A DNA stretch of 64,000 bases from Paucibacter_B soli (GTDB taxonomy: Bacteria; Pseudomonadota; Gammaproteobacteria; Burkholderiales; Burkholderiaceae_C). The stretch covers positions 1 to 64,000 of the forward strand of contig NZ_JBBHJW010000011.1 of the NCBI RefSeq assembly GCF_037482845.1, given 5' to 3'. Under the pieces are notes generated by a model, which did no database searches, had not been told where the DNA came from, and worked only from the letters and a program-made list of their open reading frames with translations. Both the position numbers and the translations under genes were made by a program. Of the stretch, positions 58,142 to 64,000 are shown piece after piece (the stretch's first letter is position 1; each line of letters starts with the position of its first letter).

Positions 58142-59830
58142 TCAGGCCAGCGCGACGCGGTTGCGGCCCAGGTGCTTGGCGCGATACATGGCCGCGTCGG
58201 CACGCGCGATCAGCATGTCGGTGGAATAGGGCGGCGCGCTCGCCAGGCCGATGCTGAGGCTGACCTGCAGGCCCGGCGCCAGCTCGTCCCAGCCATAGTT
58301 CTCGACGTTGGCGCGCAGGCGCTCGCAGACCTCGAAGGCGCGGTCCGCCACGGTGTCGGGAAACACCACCAGGAATTCCTCGCCCCCATAGCGCAGCAGC
58401 ATATCGCTGCTGCGCGTGTTGTCGCGCAGCATCTGGGCCAGCACCTGCAGCACCTGGTCGCCTACCGCATGGCCATGGCGGTCGTTCACGCTCTTGAAAT
58501 GATCGGCGTCTATCAGCGCCAGGGTGAGCGGCCGGCCGCGCGCCTCGGCCTCGGCCATCAGGGCCGGCATGCGCGATTCGAGGCAACGGCGGTTGCCCAG
58601 GCCGGTGAGCGGGTCGCGCTGCACATGGGCCTCCAGCTCCACCGCCTTGGCGGTGAGCGCATCGACGGCGCTGTTGGCGAGCTCGGCCTGGGCGCGCACC
58701 TGCTCGGCCTCCAGCCTGGTCACGAAGAAGCGCGATTGCGCCATCAGCTGGGCCACGCTGCGCTGGCGTTCCAGGCGCTGGTAGCACTCCAGATGCGCCA
58801 GCGCATCGTCGCTGCGGCCGAGCGCACGCGCGGCGCGGAAGGCGTTGTGATGCAAGCGCAGCGCGATGAAGGCCGGCAGCGTGCCCGCAGCGTCGGACTG
58901 CAGGGCATGCACGATGTGCCAGGCCTCGCGCACCTCGCCGCGCGCCAGCATCAGCTCGGCGAGTGCGCAGCGCGTACGCCAGGCCAGGTTCTGATAGCCC
59001 AGGCTCTGCGCCTGCTCGAGCGCAGCATCCAGAAAGCTCCGCGCCTCGTCCAGCGCGCCCAGCAGCATCAGCACCTCGCCGAGATTGGCATCGGTGAGCG
59101 CGAGCGCAAACCGGTCGCCATGCTCGCGCGCATGCGGGCGCACCTCGCGGGCATAGTGCAGGCCGCGCTCCAGCGCCTGGCGGCAGGCAGCGTCGTTGCC
59201 GCTGTCGCGCATCAGGTGGTAGGCACCGAGGGCGACGCTGCTGAGATTGTTGAGCGTGACCACATGCTCGTAGGGCGTGGCCTGATCGCGCACCAGGGCC
59301 GCGGCCTCGTTCATCAGGCGCTCGGCCTGCCAGGGATCGCCCATGCGCTCGAAGCAGGCGCCCAGCGCGTTCAGCGCCACCGCCTGGATGCGCAGCTCGC
59401 CGAGCTCCTGCGCCAGCGCGCAGCCCTCGTTGGCGCAGGCCAGGCCGGTCTCGAAATCGCCGATCTCCGAGGCCGCCAGGCTCATCCAGCGCAGCAGCTC
59501 GCAGATACCGGGCTGGGCGCCCAGCGGGCGCATCAGGATCAAGACCTCCTGGCCGGCCGCCAGCATGCCGGGCAGGTCGCCGCGGCGGAAGCGAAAAAAG
59601 CTGCGCAGGCGCCCGGCCTCCACCTGCTCGGCCAGATAGCCCAGTTGCTGGCTGGCGGCCCAGGCCTGCTCGGCCAGGGCCAGGCCCTCGTCGAGCCGGG
59701 CATCGCGCTGAGCCGCGCGCGCCTGCTCCAGGCAATGCGCGATTTGCTCGGCGGACAGCTCGGCGGGTTTGGACAGCGGCTTACAGGTGGTCACAGACCG
59801 CGAGCGTAGCCGATCCCAGCCGCGCGGCAT
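58142..59830 (-). CDS. Cytoplasmic TPR-GGDEF diguanylate cyclase
   Basis: Soluble protein of about 562 residues. Some 350 residues of helical TPR-like repeats (ALNALGACFERMGDPWQAERLM, LALTDANLGEVLMLLGALDEARSFL) are followed by a coiled coil (LEAEQVRAQAELANSAVDAL) and a GGDEF domain with RYGGEEF and I-site RSSD. TPRs suggest control by a protein or peptide partner. The start is uncertain: ATG at 59,830, GTG at 59,842 and GTG about 16 codons downstream all lack a clear ribosome-binding site. Confidence 0.9.
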   Translation of the reverse strand: MPRGWDRLRSRSVTTCKPLSKPAELSAEQIAHCLEQARAAQRDARLDEGLALAEQAWAASQQLGYLAEQVEAGRLRSFFRFRRGDLPGMLAAGQEVLILMRPLGAQPGICELLRWMSLAASEIGDFETGLACANEGCALAQELGELRIQAVALNALGACFERMGDPWQAERLMNEAAALVRDQATPYEHVVTLNNLSSVALGAYHLMRDSGNDAACRQALERGLHYAREVRPHAREHGDRFALALTDANLGEVLMLLGALDEARSFLDAALEQAQSLGYQNLAWRTRCALAELMLARGEVREAWHIVHALQSDAAGTLPAFIALRLHHNAFRAARALGRSDDALAHLECYQRLERQRSVAQLMAQSRFFVTRLEAEQVRAQAELANSAVDALTAKAVELEAHVQRDPLTGLGNRRCLESRMPALMAEAEARGRPLTLALIDADHFKSVNDRHGHAVGDQVLQVLAQMLRDNTRSSDMLLRYGGEEFLVVFPDTVADRAFEVCERLRANVENYGWDELAPGLQVSLSIGLASAPPYSTDMLIARADAAMYRAKHLGRNRVALA

Positions 59831-59844
59831 GAGCTTAGTCACCC

Positions 59845-59865
59845 GCCGTGCGAGATTCGCACGGC
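59845..59865. terminator. Perfect 9-bp stem-loop downstream of mmsA
   Basis: GCCGTGCGA and TCGCACGGC pair perfectly around the loop GAT, 15 bases after the mmsA stop and just before the collinear TPR-GGDEF start. There is no T-run, so it is a 3'-end-stabilising or pausing hairpin rather than a classical terminator. Confidence 0.5.
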
Positions 59866-59880
59866 TTGTGCCAGCGAGCC

Positions 59881-61398
<1,518 letters not shown>

Positions 61399-61475
61399 GG
61401 CAGGTCTCCAGGTGGAATCGTATTTGGCCAGTCTAGGCTTGGCCCCCTGCCCTGCCAATCCGCTTTTGCTGACTT

Positions 61476-61499
61476 GATTGTTTGATAATCCGAACAATC
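61476..61499. promoter_or_regulatory. Candidate LysR operator
   Basis: GATTGTT and AACAATC form a perfect 7-bp inverted repeat with a 10-base centre. The element contains T-N11-A-type spacing and lies in the 101-base mmsA/lysR divergent gap. Its right arm ends at the LysR ATG. Typical position for a LysR autoregulatory and activation site. Confidence 0.55.
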
Positions 61500-62444
61500 A
61501 TGAGCCCTGCCCTGCCGAAACCCGCCCTGCGCGAAGATCTGCTGTGGGGCCAGCTGCACGCCCTCACGGTGATCGCCCATACCGGCAGCTTCACCAAGGC
61601 GGCGCAGCGCCTGGGCCTGTCCAAGGCCGCGGTGAGCCAGCGCATTGCCGAGCTGGAGCGCGCCGTGGGTGTGACCCTGGTGGCGCGCACCACGCGCTCG
61701 GTGCGGCTCTCGGACGCCGGCCAGCGCCTGGTGGAAGACACCGAGGCCAGCTTCAACCATATTGCGCGCAGCCTCGGCGCGGCGCGCGACGCCGCCGGCC
61801 AGCCGCGCGGCCTGCTGCGCGTTACCGCGCCGGTGGCGCTGGGGCGCCAGCATGTGGCGCCGGCCCTGCCGGGCTTCTTTGCCCAGTACCCGGAGATACG
61901 CATCGAGCTGGATCTGTCGGACCGGCTGGCGGCGCTGGCGCAGGAGGGCTTCGACCTGGCCATCCGCCACACCAGCACGCCGCCCGACACCCATGTGGCC
62001 TTCAAGCTCTGCGCCTCGCGCGCCCTGCTGGTGGCGGCGCCCGCCTATCTGGCCCGCGCCGGCACGCCCGCCCATCCGGCCGAGCTGGCGGCCCATGCCT
62101 GCCTGCCCTATCTGCGCTCGGGCCCGGCGGTCTGGCACTTCGAACATGGCGCGGCCAGGGCGCCGGAGCGGGTGCGGGTCCCGGTGCAAGGGCTATTACG
62201 CGCCGGCAACAGCGAAATCATCCGAGATGCTGCGTTGGCCGGCCTGGGCGTGGCCCTCTTGCCCGACTTCAGCGCCGCACCGGCCCTGGCCAGCGGCGCC
62301 CTGCAGCCCTTGCTGCCGCAATGGCGGCCGGCAGGCTTTTTCGGCGACAGCATCTACGCCATCCACCCCTGGAGCAGCACCACGCCGCGCCCAGTGCGGC
62401 TGCTCATCGAGCATCTGCGCGCCGCGCTGGGCAAGGGCTTCTGA
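61500..62444 (+). CDS. LysR-family transcriptional regulator
   Basis: Regulator of 314 residues: N-terminal winged helix-turn-helix (FTKAAQRLGLSKAAVSQRIAELERAVGVTL) and a C-terminal effector domain of the periplasmic-binding fold (LLRVTAPVALGRQHVAPALPGF, FDLAIRHTSTPPDTHVAFKL). It probably controls mmsA and itself. No ribosome-binding site precedes the ATG, which abuts an inverted repeat. A TTG six codons upstream is equally unsupported, so the mRNA could be leaderless. Confidence 0.92.
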   Translation: MSPALPKPALREDLLWGQLHALTVIAHTGSFTKAAQRLGLSKAAVSQRIAELERAVGVTLVARTTRSVRLSDAGQRLVEDTEASFNHIARSLGAARDAAGQPRGLLRVTAPVALGRQHVAPALPGFFAQYPEIRIELDLSDRLAALAQEGFDLAIRHTSTPPDTHVAFKLCASRALLVAAPAYLARAGTPAHPAELAAHACLPYLRSGPAVWHFEHGAARAPERVRVPVQGLLRAGNSEIIRDAALAGLGVALLPDFSAAPALASGALQPLLPQWRPAGFFGDSIYAIHPWSSTTPRPVRLLIEHLRAALGKGF

Positions 62445-62450
62445 GCGCAC

Positions 62451-62485
62451 AAAAAAGGACGCCCAAGCAGCGAACTGCTCGGGCG
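62451..62485 (-). terminator. Intrinsic terminator oriented to the minus strand
   Basis: CGCCC-AAGCAG-CGAA-CTGCT-CGGGCG (62460-62485) folds into an 11-bp stem with one mismatch. On the minus strand it is followed by TCCTTTTTTG. No minus-strand gene ends nearby, so it either blocks antisense reading into lysR or ends an unannotated minus-strand RNA from the 62,490-62,620 gap. Confidence 0.6.
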
Positions 62486-62620
62486 TTGCAAAGTCCTTGA
62501 ATCAAGGACGTCGTTGGGACTGCTGCTCGCCTTGCGGCTTGCTTGGATCGAACTCTAGGGCCGAAGCGCGGGTTTCGCCATCCCCACGAGGTGGGATGGC
62601 CGAAGCTTGATAATGCGGTC
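62486..62620. other. Structured intergenic region
   Basis: This gap contains a perfect stem GTCCTTG-AAT-CAAGGAC (62493-62509) and GCCATCCC/GGGATGGC (62577-62584 and 62593-62600). The first could alternatively pair with AAGGAC at 62,455-62,460, so two mutually exclusive folds exist. No open frame or tRNA fits. Candidate small RNA (minus strand) or leader of the YgfB-like gene. Confidence 0.35.
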
Positions 62621-63355
62621 ATGAACGCTGCCAAGCCGCCCGTACGCAAGCCCAGCCCCGCGCCTCGTCCGGCCCGGCCCGCCGCCAGCAGCAAGCCGGC
62701 GCCGCAAGCCCGCAAGCCCGCCGAGCCGCTCAGCGACGCCGAGCTGGAGCAGCTGCAGACCCTGCTCGACAAGGTGCCGGCGCCGCTGGAGCCGCTGGAC
62801 GTGAGCATGCTGGACGGCTATCTGATCGGTGTGCTGCTGCAGCCCAAGCCCGTCGCGATGTCCGACTGGGCGCCCCATGTACTGGACAGCGAGGGCCGCA
62901 AGCCGCCGCCCAGCTACAACGGCGAGGCCTTGTTCGAGCTGATACGCCGCCGCCACCGCGAGCTCAACCTGGCCATCGTCGATCGCCAATGGTTCGACCC
63001 CTGGGTGTTCGAGCTGGAAGACGAGGCCGACCCTTCCGAAGTGGTGTTCCCCTGGGTGGCCGGCTTCGCGCTCGCCACCGAGCTGTTCCCCGAGCTGATG
63101 CGCCTGGATGCGGCCCAGTTGCTGGAGCCGCTGGCAGCGATCTATATGCACCTGGACCCGGACGATCTGGAAGACGCCGACGAGCTGCTCGAAGAGATCG
63201 AGACCCTGGAGCCTCCCGCGGATCTGGAGGAGGCGGTGGAGAGCCTGGTGAGCGCGACCCTGCTGCTGGCCGATGTGTCCAGGCCCCAGCCGGCACAGCC
63301 CCAGGCCAAACGGCCACCGGCGCGCAAGGGGCCGCCGCAGCGGCACCGCTTCTGA
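62621..63355 (+). CDS. YgfB/YecA (UPF0149) family protein
   Basis: Protein of 244 residues. A Pro/Ala/Lys-rich disordered N-terminus (about 1-35) leads to a helical UPF0149 domain: LSDAELEQLQTLLDKVP, MLDGYLIGVLL, VVFPWVAGFALATELFPEL and an acidic DPDDLEDADELLEEIETLE. The tail is basic (KRPPARKGPPQRHRF) but lacks the SEC-C zinc motif seen in many YecA proteins. Function unknown. The start at MNAAKPP was chosen because the upstream in-frame sequence belongs to the structured gap. Confidence 0.85.
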   Translation: MNAAKPPVRKPSPAPRPARPAASSKPAPQARKPAEPLSDAELEQLQTLLDKVPAPLEPLDVSMLDGYLIGVLLQPKPVAMSDWAPHVLDSEGRKPPPSYNGEALFELIRRRHRELNLAIVDRQWFDPWVFELEDEADPSEVVFPWVAGFALATELFPELMRLDAAQLLEPLAAIYMHLDPDDLEDADELLEEIETLEPPADLEEAVESLVSATLLLADVSRPQPAQPQAKRPPARKGPPQRHRF

Positions 63356-63358
63356 TCT

Positions 63359-64000
63359 TCAGCGCGTGAACAAGCGCGCCGCGTGCAGGCCCAGGCCTGT
63401 GGCCACCGAGGCAAAACGGTCGCCGCGCACCTCGCGCGCCTTGGGGTAGTCGGCGGCAATGCGCTCGGCCAACACGCGCAGGCCGGTAGAGCCGCCGGTG
63501 AAGTAGAGCGCATCCACATCCTCCGGCCGCAGGCCCGCCTGCGCCACGGTTTCGCGGCCGGCCTGGGCAATGCGCTCGATGTCGGCGCGCAGCGCCTGCA
63601 AGGCCTCGGTCTCGCCCAGATGCACGGTGAGGCCGTTCTCGACCAGGCCCAGGTCGATCTGGGTATCGCCGCCGCCGGCCACGGCGATCTTGGCATCTTC
63701 GGCGCGCGCCGCCAGCTCATGGCCCAGGCGGTCTTCCACCACCGTCATGAGGCGCTGGTGATGCAGCGGGTTGCCGTAAAAGCTCTTCATGCTGCGCAAC
63801 TCGGCCACGCGCAGCGGGCTGTAGACGGTGTTGATCAGATGCCAGGTGGCCAGGTCGAAATAGACGCCGCTGGGCACCTCGCGCGCCACCTGGCCGGGTT
63901 TCTCGGGCCCCAGCGAGCGGTAGCCCAGCTCGCGCAGGATGCTGGCCAGCTCCACATGGCGGTCGAAATCGGTGCCGGCGATATGCACACCATGGTTGGC
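63359..64000 (-). CDS. Hsp70-like (YegD-type) chaperone, N-terminal part outside window
   Basis: The visible 213 codons are the C-terminal part of an actin-fold ATPase of the short Hsp70/YegD type: GVHIAGTDFDRHV (phosphate-2 region), IAVAGGGDTQIDLG and the adenosine motif LYFTGGSTGLRVL near residue 170 of the visible part. It ends after the ATPase domain (HAARLFTR), without a substrate-binding domain, as YegD does. The 5' end lies beyond the right edge. The GTG at 63,988 is internal, since the conserved reading continues upstream of it. Confidence 0.88.
   Translation of the reverse strand, partial: ANHGVHIAGTDFDRHVELASILRELGYRSLGPEKPGQVAREVPSGVYFDLATWHLINTVYSPLRVAELRSMKSFYGNPLHHQRLMTVVEDRLGHELAARAEDAKIAVAGGGDTQIDLGLVENGLTVHLGETEALQALRADIERIAQAGRETVAQAGLRPEDVDALYFTGGSTGLRVLAERIAADYPKAREVRGDRFASVATGLGLHAARLFTR

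Overview
The window is a chromosomal segment of a high-G+C betaproteobacterium. Third codon positions are strongly G/C, genes are packed with few-base gaps or ATGA overlaps, and the gene content is typical of Burkholderiales (lplT-alr, radA, nadC, LysE and EamA exporters, a PEP-CTERM protein, a LuxR protein beside an RsaM-like protein). The many diguanylate cyclases suggest the Roseateles/Paucibacter/Rubrivivax/Leptothrix group. That placement is inference from gene content. I see no insertion sequence, prophage, integrase, CRISPR array or rRNA. One tRNA, tRNA-Arg(CCG), is present.

Layout. 1-6,010: glutathione peroxidase (cut by the left edge), a DMT permease, an SGNH hydrolase, lplT, alr, arfB and a SHOCT/PspC protein. 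6,208-7,860: a divergent LuxR-type regulator and RsaM-like protein with no luxI. 7,860-15,290: exported PepF, a PD40 protein, EamA and LysE exporters, a TMEM175-type channel and radA. 15,277-18,996: a solute-binding protein translationally coupled to a CHASE-PAS-GGDEF cyclase, a small membrane protein and a PEP-CTERM protein. 19,205-25,922: ilvE, a zinc-finger protein, an NTF2-like protein, a YheT hydrolase, cytochrome c5 and a DUF1800/DUF1501 pair, then the tRNA.

26,031-38,039 is the most distinctive region. A TyrR-like (ACT-PAS-AAA-Fis) regulator faces a set of collinear genes preceded by a near-consensus sigma-54 promoter: an orphan amino-acid-type binding protein, a TonB-dependent receptor, a cystathionine-lyase-type PLP enzyme and an OsmC-family protein. 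A second, divergent unit matches the known Pseudomonas putida mdeR-mdeA-mdeB arrangement: an Lrp-type regulator, methionine gamma-lyase, and a pyruvate-dehydrogenase-E1-like 2-oxobutyrate dehydrogenase. Together they look like an uptake and catabolism locus for sulfur amino acids, or for a larger sulfur compound entering through the TonB receptor.

38,047-50,016 is a signalling block: TetR, a chemoreceptor and a PAS-GGDEF-EAL protein on one strand, then a histidine kinase with a REC-DUF3369-EAL response regulator. Facing these are a periplasmic binding protein with a second, paralogous histidine kinase, and a 49-residue Cys-rich protein. 50,126-55,668: an orphan ParA with a perfect dyad upstream, a PstS-like protein with a beta-barrel, nadC, an FAH-family hydrolase, RlpA and an exported LMW-phosphatase-like protein. 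55,813-59,830: three more diguanylate cyclases, two of them tandem paralogues. 59,881-64,000: mmsA with a divergent LysR regulator, a structured intergenic region, a YgfB/YecA-family protein and a partial Hsp70-like gene.

Cyclic-di-GMP is the second theme. The window encodes four GGDEF-only proteins, one GGDEF-EAL hybrid and one response regulator with an EAL output. All five intact GGDEF domains keep the RxxD inhibitory site.
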